Origin: Myxococcales bacterium UBA1660
GTDB lineage: Bacteria > Myxococcota_A > Polyangia > Polyangiales > Houyiibacteriaceae
Reading direction: 5' to 3'
Assembly (NCBI GenBank): GCA_002320815.1
Contig: DCLA01000039.1
Location: forward strand, 4,540-68,539
Length of the DNA stretch: 64,000 nt
Shown here: one piece after another, positions 41,458 through 49,962 of the stretch
Position numbering within the stretch: position 1 is the first letter of the stretch
How the letters are laid out: each line of letters opens with the position of its first letter
Made by a program: the position numbers and the translations under genes
The notes under the pieces: model-generated
Told to the model about the DNA's origin: nothing
The model's database searches: none
What the model saw: the letters and a program-made list of their open reading frames with translations, nothing else

Positions 41458-42161
41458 GAGGCCTCCAGGCAAACCCGTCGCAGGGTGTCGGCGAACCCGC
41501 GGGGCGCCCGACCGGTGACCCGGCCACTCGTGGTGACCGTGAGCGCGTCCGAGGCGACCAACTGGATACCGTCGAGCGCGCGGAGTCGGTTCCAGAGGTC
41601 GTGGTCCTCAGCGGTCTCGTGGTCACCCCACCCGCCGGCTTCCAGATAGCGCCGACCCCGGACCCCGAAGTTCGTGCCGTGAACGTGGGGGTGGGTCCCA
41701 TCGGCGTGGACGAGATAAGAAGCGACGAAGCGTTCCCGGGCGCCCGGCGGGTGCTCCACGAAGGAGTCGACCCTCACGGTCCCGGCCACGGCGTCGATCC
41801 CGGCGGCGGCGAGGCGCTGTTGCTCGGCGACCCAGTGCACCGGCACGGTGGAGTCCGCGTCGGTGTGCGCGAGCCAGCAATCGCGGCCCAAGGTCGCGAG
41901 AGCGAGCTCCGCTCCCGACCGCCGCGCGGTGCCCACGCAGCTGTCGTCGATCTCGACGACGGCCCCCCGGGTTCGCAGCACCTCTCCGGCGAGCGCGGCC
42001 GTGCGGTCGGAGCAGGCGTCGGCGACGACCACCACCGTCGAAGCGGCGGGGCGAGCGTGGGCCAGGGCCGCGAGGACCGACTGGATGCACGCTTCGATGG
42101 TCGCCTCCTCATCATGGGCCGGGACGATCACCGCGACCGCTTCGTGATCCATGCGGGTCAT
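41454..42161 (-). CDS. Family 2 glycosyltransferase
   Basis: A 235-residue GT-A glycosyltransferase: VAVIVPAHDEEATIEACIQSVL (N-terminal strand), WLAHTDADSTVPVHWVAEQ (DxD-type metal site HTDAD) and HGTNFGVRGRRYLEAGGWGDHETAEDHDLWNRL with the ED acid pair. It has no membrane helix. The ATG at 42161 overlaps the preceding stop as ATGA and its own stop overlaps the next start as GTGA. Substrate unknown. It belongs to a translationally coupled set with a PIG-L deacetylase and a methyltransferase, which suggests modification of one glycoconjugate. Confidence 0.9.
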   Translation of the reverse strand: MTRMDHEAVAVIVPAHDEEATIEACIQSVLAALAHARPAASTVVVVADACSDRTAALAGEVLRTRGAVVEIDDSCVGTARRSGAELALATLGRDCWLAHTDADSTVPVHWVAEQQRLAAAGIDAVAGTVRVDSFVEHPPGARERFVASYLVHADGTHPHVHGTNFGVRGRRYLEAGGWGDHETAEDHDLWNRLRALDGIQLVASDALTVTTSGRVTGRAPRGFADTLRRVCLEAS

Positions 42162-42745
42162 CGCGCCTCCCGCCCGAGGCTCCACCGGTCGAGGCGGAAG
42201 CCCGGGAGGGACCGCTGGAGGTCGGGGGGGCCCCAGAGACTACGGAGCACCTCGTGGACGGTCGCGGCATGCAAGCGGTGGTCTTCGCTGCTGCCATTCC
42301 AGTGGACCGCCAGGAGTTCGGCACGAGCCGTGGCCGCATCGTGGAGCCGTCCACCGATCGCCACGAGCTCGTCGGCGGAGAAGTAGTAGCCGACCTCGGC
42401 CAAGACGATCAGGTCGAAGCGGCCGCTCGGCCGGAGGCGCCGGAGATCGCCGACCCGACAGCGCACCCCGGGCAGAGCGCGACAGCGATGCCGGGCCCGG
42501 GCGACGGCGGAAGGCGAGGCATCGAAAGCTTCGACCTGGCCGGCTCGGCGAGCCAACCGTTCGGTGAAGACTCCCTCGGCGCATCCCGGCTCGAGCGCGC
42601 GCACGTATCTGTCTCGCGTCAGTGCCGCGCTCATGGCGTCGTAGCGCCCCTGCTCGTAGGATGAGCTGGCGAAGTTCCAAGGGTCAGTCTGCCGCGCATA
42701 GCGCGTCTCGAAGGCCTCGGGGTCCCACGGGTCGACGTGGCTCAT
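42158..42745 (-). CDS. SAM-dependent methyltransferase (NodS-like)
   Basis: A 195-residue class I methyltransferase. VRALEPGCAEGVFTERLARR is motif I (ExGCxxGxxT) and VEAFDASPSAVARARHRC the acidic loop; FDLIVLAEVGYYFSADEL is motif IV. The N-terminus WDPEAFETRYARQTDPWNFASSSYEQGRYDAM is characteristic of the NodS-type nodulation N-methyltransferases. The ATG at 42745 overlaps the deacetylase stop as ATGA. In rhizobia NodS methylates a sugar amine exposed by the deacetylase NodB; here a PIG-L deacetylase is the direct neighbour, so an analogous deacetylate-then-methylate step is a reasonable inference. Confidence 0.9.
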   Translation of the reverse strand: MSHVDPWDPEAFETRYARQTDPWNFASSSYEQGRYDAMSAALTRDRYVRALEPGCAEGVFTERLARRAGQVEAFDASPSAVARARHRCRALPGVRCRVGDLRRLRPSGRFDLIVLAEVGYYFSADELVAIGGRLHDAATARAELLAVHWNGSSEDHRLHAATVHEVLRSLWGPPDLQRSLPGFRLDRWSLGREAR

Positions 42746-43452
42746 CGGACGAAGACCTCTTCTTCCCGCTCGAAGTAGGGCATCACGTGATCCGGGAGGA
42801 TGGCGGCCGCGCCCCCCTGGCGCTGACTCCGGTAGCACTGGATGGCGCGGACCTTCGCCGCACGGCGGCTCGCTTCCAGCGGGATGCGCACGGCGTCGTT
42901 CGCGAAGAGCGCCTCGGGGGTGCTATGATGCCAGGCCCAGACCGGGTACTCCATGAACTCGACCGCTCGGCGCTGCGCCACCCGACGGCACGCCGTCGCC
43001 GTCGCCTCGTGGTCGGGGTGACCGTCCCGGAGCCAGGGCCCTACCAACAGATCGGTCGGCGTGACGATGCGCTCCAGCATCTGCTCGAGGTCGGCGGCGT
43101 GAGGAGCGACGTCGCCGTCGGGGTAGGCCAGGAAGACGACTCGCGGCGCCGTGACCCCCAGGGCCCGGAGCGCTTCCCGGAGCTCCTTCCGGCGCCGGCG
43201 GCCCAGGTCGGGCGTCGGCGTCGCCGCCCCCGCCTCGCCATCGGTCACCACGACCACCGTCACCGCGCGCCCCGCCGCCGCCGCGGTGGCCATCAGGCCG
43301 CCCGCGCCGAGGGTCTCGTCGTCCGGGTGGGGAGCGACGACGACCAGGTCCCGGGGCGCCGCGGCCCGCGTCGGGAGCGGCGCGATGGCCCGGGACCAAC
43401 TGGCCTCGGGGTGTCCGGGTCGCGAGGGATCGAAGGCGGGTCGGGGGTCCAT
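42742..43452 (-). CDS. PIG-L/LmbE-family deacetylase
   Basis: The 236-residue zinc hydrolase has the N-terminal metal motif VVVAPHPDDETLGAGGLMAT (HPDDE; His, Asp and the catalytic Asp) and the second His in DGHPDHEATATACRR (HPDH). This family removes N-acetyl groups from N-acetylglucosamine-containing lipids or small thiols. It is the first gene of a four-gene set joined by 4-base overlaps. The ATG at 43452 is chosen over one at 43470; no clear promoter is visible in the 157 bases up to the GH1 gene's end. Confidence 0.92.
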   Translation of the reverse strand: MDPRPAFDPSRPGHPEASWSRAIAPLPTRAAAPRDLVVVAPHPDDETLGAGGLMATAAAAGRAVTVVVVTDGEAGAATPTPDLGRRRRKELREALRALGVTAPRVVFLAYPDGDVAPHAADLEQMLERIVTPTDLLVGPWLRDGHPDHEATATACRRVAQRRAVEFMEYPVWAWHHSTPEALFANDAVRIPLEASRRAAKVRAIQCYRSQRQGGAAAILPDHVMPYFEREEEVFVR

Positions 43453-43609
43453 GCGACTAACCCAGTGCACCTAGCGTGCCGGAACCCGCGTATCGCGTGA
43501 TGGACGGGAGGCGCCCGTTCTGGCCAACGCGCTGACGCCGTCTACCGGGACGCGGCGCCGAAAGCGCGCCGGGCAACCGGGGCGTCGCGCCACGGGGCGA
43601 GCCGTAGGT

Positions 43610-44986
43610 TCAACGGAGCGGGGCGACGTCCTCGGGCAGCGTGGCGCCGCGAGAGTGGCAGAGGGCGGCGTAGCGGGCGTAGCTCTCTTTCGGGGTTCGC
43701 TCGAGGGTCTCGAAGTCCACGTGGACGAGGCCGAAGCGTTTGGCGTAGCCGAGCTCCCACTCGAAGTTGTCCATCAGGCTCCACTGGAAGTAGCCCAGGA
43801 CCTCGGCGCCGTCGGCGATGGCGCGGCGGAGGGCGTGGAGGTGGCGGACGAGGTAATCGACGCGGCCGAGGTCGGGGATGGTTCCGTCGTGGTGGACCCA
43901 GTCCATCGAGGCGAGGCCGTTCTCGGTGATCGCCACCGGCTTGCCGTAGCGCTCGCAGAAGAAGCGCGGGCCCCAGTAGAGGCACTCGGGATCGACGGAC
44001 CAGCCCATGAGGGTCTCGCCGTGGCCGGGCACCCGGGACACGAGGACCAGCTCGCCGTCCGGGCCGACGTCGACGGGTCGACCGCGGTAGATGTTGAGAC
44101 CCCACAGGTCGAGGGGCGCGCCGATGGTCTCCAGGTCACGCTCCCATCCGGCGGGGAGACCGCGCCAGAGGTTCGGATCGGCGCCCTCCGGGTACTGGCC
44201 GAGACCCACGGGGTCGGTGAACCAAGTGTTGTTGAACGGCCACTCGTCGCCTTGGGGCAGACGGAAGGTCGCGGCCGCTGCGACGCCGCGCGCCTCGGGC
44301 CGTACCGGGTAGTCGACGAAGGCCACCGGAGCCCAGCCGACCTTGGCGTCGGGAACCCGGTCGCGGATGACGGAGACGGCGCGGCCGTGGGCCAGGAGAC
44401 CGTGGTGGATGGCCCGGGAGACGGTGGCCATGTCGAGGCGCAGGCCCGGCGCGTGGACACCACGGACGTGACCCAGGCCGAAAACGCACTGGGGCTCGTT
44501 GAAGGTGATCCAATGCTTCACCCGGTCCCCGAGTCGGCCCACGACGGCCTCGGTGTACTCGGCGAAGTGATCGGCGATGGAACGGTCGAGCCACCCGCCG
44601 CGGTGATGGAGCCAGAGAGGCAGGTCCCAATGGAAGAGCGTGAGCCAGGGGGCGACCCCGCGCTCGAGGAGCGCGTCGACCAGCCGGTCGTAGAAGGCCA
44701 GCCCGCGCTCCTCGATGTGGCCGGGCGCGGTGACGATGCGGGGCCAGGCGGTGGAGAAGCGATAGGCGTCGACCCCCAGGCCGGCGATGAGGTCCACGTC
44801 CTCGGCGAGCCGGCCGTAGTGGTCGCAGGCGATGGAGCCATCGTGACCGTCGCGCACCGCACCGGGCACGGTGCAGAAATGGTCCCATACGCTGGGGCAG
44901 CGGCCGTCGACGTCCACCGCGCCTTCGATCTGATAAGCCGAGGTGGCGACCCCGAAGGCGAAGTCGTCGGGAAAGGGTAGGCTCAC
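43610..44986 (-). CDS. Family 1 glycoside hydrolase (beta-glucosidase type)
   Basis: A 458-residue GH1 enzyme. Conserved parts: FPDDFAFGVATSAYQIEGA, HWDLPLWLHHRGGW, the acid/base motif ITFNEPQ (Glu ~165) and the nucleophile ITENG (Glu ~355), plus DNFEWELGYAKRFGL. No signal peptide, so it is cytoplasmic. The GTG at 44986 has a perfect GGAGG 5 bases upstream; the in-frame ATG at 45025, which overlaps the previous stop as ATGA, would add 13 Arg/Ser-rich residues. The frame stays open far upstream by chance. It sits between glycosyltransferases and a deacetylase gene set. Confidence 0.93.
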   Translation of the reverse strand: MSLPFPDDFAFGVATSAYQIEGAVDVDGRCPSVWDHFCTVPGAVRDGHDGSIACDHYGRLAEDVDLIAGLGVDAYRFSTAWPRIVTAPGHIEERGLAFYDRLVDALLERGVAPWLTLFHWDLPLWLHHRGGWLDRSIADHFAEYTEAVVGRLGDRVKHWITFNEPQCVFGLGHVRGVHAPGLRLDMATVSRAIHHGLLAHGRAVSVIRDRVPDAKVGWAPVAFVDYPVRPEARGVAAAATFRLPQGDEWPFNNTWFTDPVGLGQYPEGADPNLWRGLPAGWERDLETIGAPLDLWGLNIYRGRPVDVGPDGELVLVSRVPGHGETLMGWSVDPECLYWGPRFFCERYGKPVAITENGLASMDWVHHDGTIPDLGRVDYLVRHLHALRRAIADGAEVLGYFQWSLMDNFEWELGYAKRFGLVHVDFETLERTPKESYARYAALCHSRGATLPEDVAPLR

Positions 44987-45021
44987 GGACGCCTCCGTTC
45001 GTTCGCGGGACCGACTCCGGC

Positions 45022-45990
45022 TCATTCGGCCGCCAGGGGCGCTTCGGCCAGCATCCCGACGCCCGCGAGGTGGGTCCGGGTGGCCTCGGTCGCCGGGATG
45101 GATGGCGCTCCCTGGAAGGCCTCCGGGCGGATGACCTCTTCGATGACCAGATCGGCGAGGTCCACGGGCACCGCTTCCCGTTCGGCGACCTCGGACCCGC
45201 GAAGGCCGGCGGCGTAGAGTCGGCATCGGCGCCAGACCTCTTCGCGATCTCGACGCCGCTGCTCGGCGCGATAGTTGGTCTCCTCGGCGACGGTGAGCGA
45301 GTCGGGCATCTCGTACTTGGTCATCAGCGGCTCGTTCACGAACCAGTGGACGTAGCCGGCGGCGAGGACCCGGTTGCGCAGCTCGCGGTCCTCCTCGATG
45401 GAGGTGAGGTAGCCCCCGAGGGCCTCGAAGACTCGCCGTCGATAGAGACCGGCATTCGGCAGGATCCAGTCCCCGACGCAGCGAGAGGGGAACTGGAGCT
45501 GGGGGAAGAAGTCGTCGACCAGCGTGATCCGGCTGTCGACGCGACAGACGGAGCCATCGAGCTTCACCAGATCGTAGGCGCCGTGGACCACGTCGACCTG
45601 GAGCGAGTCGCCCGGCGTCTGCCCCGCGGTCTCCCAGTCCATGATCGGATCGGCCCGGAGCCCGGCGATGCTCATCGCGCGGCCCTAGAGCATCGCCTTG
45701 TCGACGCTGGGGACGTCGTCGCTGTCGTGGAAGGTGATGGCGTCGTAGCGGCCGAGGTAGAGCCCCACGTTCTTCGCCCGCGCGGTGCCGACGTTGCGGC
45801 CCAGCCGGATGGCCGCGAAGCGGTCGTCGCTGGCGTACTGGCGCAAGACGGCGGCGGTCGCGTCGGTGCTTCCGTCGTCGACGACGGTGACCGAGAGGTC
45901 GATGTGAGTCTGCGCCAGCGCCCCTTCGATCGCGCGCTGGAGGGGCCCATCGGCCCGGTTGAAGGTGGGGATGGTGACGTTGATGTGCAC
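45022..45990 (-). pseudogene. Family 2 glycosyltransferase interrupted by one in-frame amber codon
   Basis: The N-terminal part (45990 to 45688, 101 residues) is MHINVTIPTFNRADGPLQRA..VTVVDDGSTDAT..FHDSDDVPSVDKAML, a standard GT-A start with DDGST and the DSD metal site. A TAG at 45687-45685 ends it. Three codons later, in the same frame, the remainder reads MSIAGLRADPIMDWE to 45022 (217 residues) with acceptor-side features (GDWILPNAGLYRRRVFEALGGYLTSIEEDRELRNRVLAAG). Together they make one 320-residue glycosyltransferase. A single C-to-T change (CAG to TAG) would explain the break. It may be a pseudogene, two-part gene, readthrough case or sequencing error. Confidence 0.85.
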
Positions 45991-45993
45991 GGG

Positions 45994-47475
45994 TCAGGTC
46001 CTTTCGACGACGGGGCGGTCGGTGCCCAGGGCGGGCACTCCGGGCCCACGCTCGAGGGCGAGGGCGAGGTGGTGGGAGGCCAGCGGGAGGCCGGCGAGGA
46101 AGAGACAGGCGGCGGCAACCAGCGGCTCGCCGCCGGCGCCGTGGAAGCCAGCGAGGCCCACCGCGGCGAGCGCGGCGCCGGCCCGGGCGAGCGACGAACC
46201 CCGCCCGCGGCCCGCGCGCTTCGAGGTGCGTTGGAACCCCAGCCGCACCCCGGCGAGCGCTTCCAACCAGGCCACCGCGCCTTCCCACCCGAGGGCCAGG
46301 TGAGCCCCGAGCCCCTCGAGGGGTCTCGCGGTCAGCAGCCGCCGGGGGGTCGCGATGAAGAGCACGAGCTCGTGGGCGACATAGAGCAGGAGCGAGACGG
46401 CCAGCACGAGCCGCGCGCCGCGGTGCGCGTCGCCGAGGAAGAGCGCGAAGCCCAGGACCGGCAGGGCCCAGGGCTGGAACCACGCGGTGAGCTGGGCAGC
46501 CACGGTGGCGCGGAGTCTCCGCGGAAGGCGCGCGACTCGCCGAAGGGACCCGAAGAGCACCTGCGCGTTGCCGTGGACCCAGCGGCGACGCTGCTTGCGG
46601 AGCTCGGTGAGCCTATCCGGCATGAAGCCCCGCCCCACGACTCGCGGGAGGTAGGCGCCGCGCCACCCGGCCGCGAGGAGCCGCAGCCCCAGGTCCGCGT
46701 CTTCGGTGATGGTAGCGCTGCACCAGCCGCCCACTCCGCGCAGGGCTTCCACGCGAATCAGACTCAGGGTGCCCGTGAGCAGCATGCCCCCGCTGCCGGC
46801 GGCGCTCGCGTAGCGCTCGAAGTAGCTGGCGTAGGCCCGGGCCAGACCGACGGCGCCATCGTCCTCATAGGCCTGGGGCGCCTGCACGTGGGAGGTCCGG
46901 TGGCCGAGCAGCGGGTGCATCCGGCGCAGCGCGTCGGGTCGCACGCGATAGTCGGCGTCGACCGTGAGCACGAGCTCGGTCCGCGGGTCGCTCATCGCCA
47001 GGCAGAGGTTGAGCGCCGCGGCCTTGGCGCCGGGGAGCGCGGCCACGTGGTGGAAGCGGAAGCGCGAGCCGAGGCGCTCGCAGTGCCTCTCCAGCGGGCG
47101 CCACGTGGCGGGATCCGGCGTGTTGTTGTCGAGGACGATCACCTCGAAGGCCGGCCAGTCCAGGCGCGCGAGCGCGTCCAGAGTGGCCGCGACGATCTCG
47201 GGTGGCTCGTCGCAACAGGGCACGTGGATGGACACGAAGGGCTCCGGGTCGCGCCCGCGCGGCGGGTCGTGGAGTGCATCGCCTCGTCTCGCGGCCGCGC
47301 GAGCGGACCACGCCGCGCGGACCCGGAGCGCCGAGAGCGCGACGACCAAGAGCGCCCAGACGATCACCAGGACGGTGGCGACCGACGCGGACCACGCGGC
47401 GAGCGCGAGGGCACCGATGGCCCCGGCGCCGATGGCCAACGCGCGCGGAGAGATAGCGATCACGGCCCGCGGCAT
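45994..47475 (-). CDS. Membrane family 2 glycosyltransferase (cellulose-synthase-like)
   Basis: The 493-residue processive-type glycosyltransferase has two N-terminal membrane helices, a cytoplasmic GT-A domain (about 80-330) and about five C-terminal helices. The D,D,D,QxxRW set is visible: VIVLDNNTPD, VLTVDADYRV, ATITEDADLG and KQRRRWVHGN. It likely adds sugars to a lipid or polymer at the inner membrane. The start at 47475 (MPRAVIAISPRALAIG) is chosen because upstream codons add a Cys/Arg-rich non-conserved tail. The interrupted glycosyltransferase starts 3 bases after its stop. Confidence 0.9.
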   Translation of the reverse strand: MPRAVIAISPRALAIGAGAIGALALAAWSASVATVLVIVWALLVVALSALRVRAAWSARAAARRGDALHDPPRGRDPEPFVSIHVPCCDEPPEIVAATLDALARLDWPAFEVIVLDNNTPDPATWRPLERHCERLGSRFRFHHVAALPGAKAAALNLCLAMSDPRTELVLTVDADYRVRPDALRRMHPLLGHRTSHVQAPQAYEDDGAVGLARAYASYFERYASAAGSGGMLLTGTLSLIRVEALRGVGGWCSATITEDADLGLRLLAAGWRGAYLPRVVGRGFMPDRLTELRKQRRRWVHGNAQVLFGSLRRVARLPRRLRATVAAQLTAWFQPWALPVLGFALFLGDAHRGARLVLAVSLLLYVAHELVLFIATPRRLLTARPLEGLGAHLALGWEGAVAWLEALAGVRLGFQRTSKRAGRGRGSSLARAGAALAAVGLAGFHGAGGEPLVAAACLFLAGLPLASHHLALALERGPGVPALGTDRPVVERT

Positions 47476-47955
47476 CAGCACGCATCGTGCCGTTCGCCCG
47501 GAAGCGGGACGGTGCTCCGATGCGGGAGACCAGACCGCGAGCGCTTCGCATCGCCGTGCCATCGTGACGCGGCATGAGGTGTCCCGATCGGACCGCGATC
47601 CGAGGTGGGGAGATTCCCCTCGGCCCGAGGAGCCGCACCGAACGCGAAACGCGCACGCGCGTTGCAGAAGCGGGACGCATGGAACGCCCCACCTCCGACT
47701 CGTTCACCAAGCGCGACGTGACCCGCCGCAGAGCGCCCGCGCCTCGCCCGACCCACGACACCGCGCGCACCCCCACCGCCGTCCTGCAGGAGCGAGGACT
47801 CCGCCGCTGACCCAACGATCCGCTGGTTCCTAGCGCTGGCATCGAGCCACCTCTTGCGGCCGGACGCGTCCTACCCTGCTGGCGTTCGGAGTTCCCTTAG
47901 ACGCCCGCCCGACATTCGAAAAGGACAGCGAGTCGTCGGGCGCTATCCCGAGGTC
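47476..47955. other. Intergenic stretch between divergent genes
   Basis: About 480 bases without a convincing gene. Frames present here are short and Arg/Thr/Pro-rich with no SD (for example 47574-47810 on the plus strand). It must carry the promoters of the leftward glycosyltransferase cluster and the rightward GT-like gene. I see no good sigma-70 match, and only a short GC alternation (ACGCGCACGCGCGT near 47646). Confidence 0.5.
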
Positions 47956-48615
47956 ATGCTGGCGGGTGGGTCCATCGTGGTCTGGGGAGCGGTCTCGGCG
48001 CCCGCACGCAAGCACTGGGAAGCCCATGGCCTGCTCCGGTCGGTGGCCTACGTGGAGGGTGAACGCCCCCGCATCGCCCGACTCAACCGCGCCATCGCCG
48101 CCGCGCGGGGTACGACGGTGCTGGTCGTGCGAGGCGCGCTCCTCGCGGAAGGGGACCTGAGCGCACTCTTCGACCGAGCCGCGACCCACGGCGGTCTCCT
48201 GGCGTTTCCCATCGACGTCGGCGGCGTGCCCCTGCCCCTGGGTCCGCGACCCTTCGACGGCGGCGTGCGGACCATGCGGAACCTGGACCGCTTCCGCATC
48301 GAGGCCTTCGCCGTCGACCGCGACCGACACGCATGGGCCGGGGGGCTCGACGAGCGCTTCGAGACACCGTCGGCGATCGTCGGTCGCGACTACGCCGCGC
48401 GTCTCCGTCGCACCGGGACCAAGATCGCCTCGTGCGCCGACCTGCGGCTCCACTGCGAAGCGCTTCCGGAGGCTCCGCTGAAGACCCGAGTGCAGCACGC
48501 CAACCTCTACGCCGCCGCCCACGGGGCGTTGCCCCATCGTGAACGGTGGATGAGCCTGGCCGCCCGCGGGCTCGTGCGGCTCCGCGGCGAGCGCGTGATC
48601 CTCACCCGGGGTTGA
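47956..48615 (+). CDS. Short glycosyltransferase-like protein of unknown function
   Basis: A 219-residue protein. Its layout recalls a shortened GT-A fold: first strand SIVVWGA, then ERPRIARLNRAIAAARGTTVLVVRGALL (the nucleotide-side helix and strand), AFAVDRDRHAWAGGLDERFET and GRDYAARLRRTG (the acceptor-side GLDERF...DY motif). The usual DxD metal site is not clear (the equivalent region reads VLVVRGALL), so catalysis is doubtful. The ATG at 47956 has SD CCGAGG close by; a TTG at 47854 would extend it by 34 non-conserved residues. It stands divergent to the glycosyltransferase cluster. Confidence 0.6.
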   Translation: MLAGGSIVVWGAVSAPARKHWEAHGLLRSVAYVEGERPRIARLNRAIAAARGTTVLVVRGALLAEGDLSALFDRAATHGGLLAFPIDVGGVPLPLGPRPFDGGVRTMRNLDRFRIEAFAVDRDRHAWAGGLDERFETPSAIVGRDYAARLRRTGTKIASCADLRLHCEALPEAPLKTRVQHANLYAAAHGALPHRERWMSLAARGLVRLRGERVILTRG

Positions 48616-48625
48616 GCGGCCGCCG

Positions 48626-49195
48626 TCAGATCAGCGTGAGCTGGGGCGGCGCCAGGGCTTCCATGACCCGCGCTTCCACCGCGTCGATCCAGCCCTCGCG
48701 GTCGGTGGGGTCGAGCCAGAGGGCGGGGATGCCGCGGCGCTCGAGCTCTCGGCGGACGCCGTCCTCGACCGCTTTCTGGAAGCTGGGGTCGGTGGCGCGG
48801 AGGCCGTCGGGCGAGGGGCGGTCCACGACGGGGACGAAGACCAGGAGGCCGTAGGTGCGCACCCAGGCGTCCACCAGGGGCTCGAGGGCCGCCTGCCGGC
48901 CGGCGGCGATCATCATGTAGACGTAGTTGTCGAGGATGCTGCGGTCGCAGAGGACGACCGGGTAGCGCTCCGCGGCGACGATCTCCGTGGCCACCTGGCT
49001 GTGCAGAATCCAGGACTGGGCGGCGACGTTGGTCTCTTCGTTGATCGGCAGAGGGCACAGCCGCGCGACCTCGCGCACCAGCTCGAGGGAGACGTCCCGG
49101 GCCTTGAGGCGCGCCGCCAGGGCGTAGCAGAGGGTGGTCTTGCCCACGCCGTGGCTGCCGACGAAGGCGAGCTTGAAGCGCTGCGGTGCGGTCAT
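48626..49195 (-). CDS. P-loop ATPase/kinase, NadR-like AAA_28 type
   Basis: A 189-residue P-loop protein: Walker A FVGSHGVGKTTLCYAL right after the start, ELVREVARLCPLPINEETN, then Walker B-like VVLCDRSILDNYVYM. This order is that of the AAA_28/NadR ribosylnicotinamide kinase-like family. It could phosphorylate a nucleoside or small metabolite; the substrate is unknown. The ATG at 49195 is right before the P-loop; upstream in-frame ATGs add residues in the divergent gene's promoter region. It converges with the GT-like gene (10 bases apart). Confidence 0.85.
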   Translation of the reverse strand: MTAPQRFKLAFVGSHGVGKTTLCYALAARLKARDVSLELVREVARLCPLPINEETNVAAQSWILHSQVATEIVAAERYPVVLCDRSILDNYVYMMIAAGRQAALEPLVDAWVRTYGLLVFVPVVDRPSPDGLRATDPSFQKAVEDGVRRELERRGIPALWLDPTDREGWIDAVEARVMEALAPPQLTLI

Positions 49196-49313
49196 CGAGC
49201 CGAGCATACTCGGGTCGCGCGAGGCGACCATCGCCGGGGCCGGCTCGCGGCGCCAATGCGCCAAGGATGGCACCGGGGTTCCTCGGGAGCGCCCTGGGGG
49301 CTACACCGAGGGG

Positions 49314-49916
49314 ATGGCGACGAAGAAGCGAACGGCTGAGACCGGATCCGACGGGCTGCCCATCGTGCGGGTGGAAAACGCGGGCGCGTTTCGGCGCCTG
49401 CTCGAACGCGAGCACACGGAGTCGAAGGGCTTCTGGCTGGCCATACCCAAGAAGGGCAGCGGGCTGGACGGGCCCACCTACGCCGAGGCCGTCGACGAGG
49501 CCCTCTGCTTCGGCTGGATCGACGGGCAGAAGGCTCGGCTGGACGAGCGCGAGTATCTGCAGCGCTTCACGCCGCGGCGGGCGCGGAGCATCTGGTCCAA
49601 GGTGAACCGGAAGAAGATCGAAGCCCTGGTCGCGGCCGGCCGGATGGAGCCGGCGGGGATGGCCGAGGTGGAGCGCGCGAAGCAGGACGGTCGCTGGGAC
49701 GCCGCCTACGATTCGCCAGCGACCGCGACGGTGCCCGATGACCTCCGCGACGCGCTCGCCGCGTTGCCGGGCGCGCGGGCCTTCTTCGATGGGCTCGACA
49801 GCCGCAACCGCTACGCGATCCTGCACCGGGTGGCGACGGCCAAGCGCCAGGCGACGCGCGAGAAGCGCATCGCGCAGTTCGCCCAGCTCTGCGCCGAGGG
49901 CAAGACCCTCTACTGA
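49314..49916 (+). CDS. YdeI/OmpD-associated family protein
   Basis: A 200-residue protein with the family's hallmark sequence YAEAVDEALCFGWIDGQKARLDEREYLQRFTPRRARSIWSKVNRKKIEAL. The function is unproven; members were linked to bacteriocin tolerance and to OmpD. The C-terminal half ends RYAILHRVATAKRQATREKRI, also typical. The start ATG at 49314 is followed by a Lys/Thr-rich tail (ATKKRTAETG). It diverges from the P-loop ATPase by 118 bases. Confidence 0.88.
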   Translation: MATKKRTAETGSDGLPIVRVENAGAFRRLLEREHTESKGFWLAIPKKGSGLDGPTYAEAVDEALCFGWIDGQKARLDEREYLQRFTPRRARSIWSKVNRKKIEALVAAGRMEPAGMAEVERAKQDGRWDAAYDSPATATVPDDLRDALAALPGARAFFDGLDSRNRYAILHRVATAKRQATREKRIAQFAQLCAEGKTLY

Positions 49917-49962
49917 GCGGTCGCGTCGACGGGGCGGTCTGGGCGGACTACACCCGCGCGCG

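Noticed and set aside
45685..45687. TAG read as pyrrolysine
   Set aside because: Myxobacteria are not known for pyrrolysine, no pyl gene is here, and glycosyltransferases do not use it. A nonsense mutation is simpler.
43610..46483. A 957-residue fusion of an upstream domain to the GH1 enzyme
   Set aside because: The upstream part is an alternative frame over the glycosyltransferases. GH1 starts at a GTG with a strong SD.
47574..47810. A 78-residue Arg/Thr/Pro-rich frame
   Set aside because: No SD, no domain, untypical composition; treated as intergenic.
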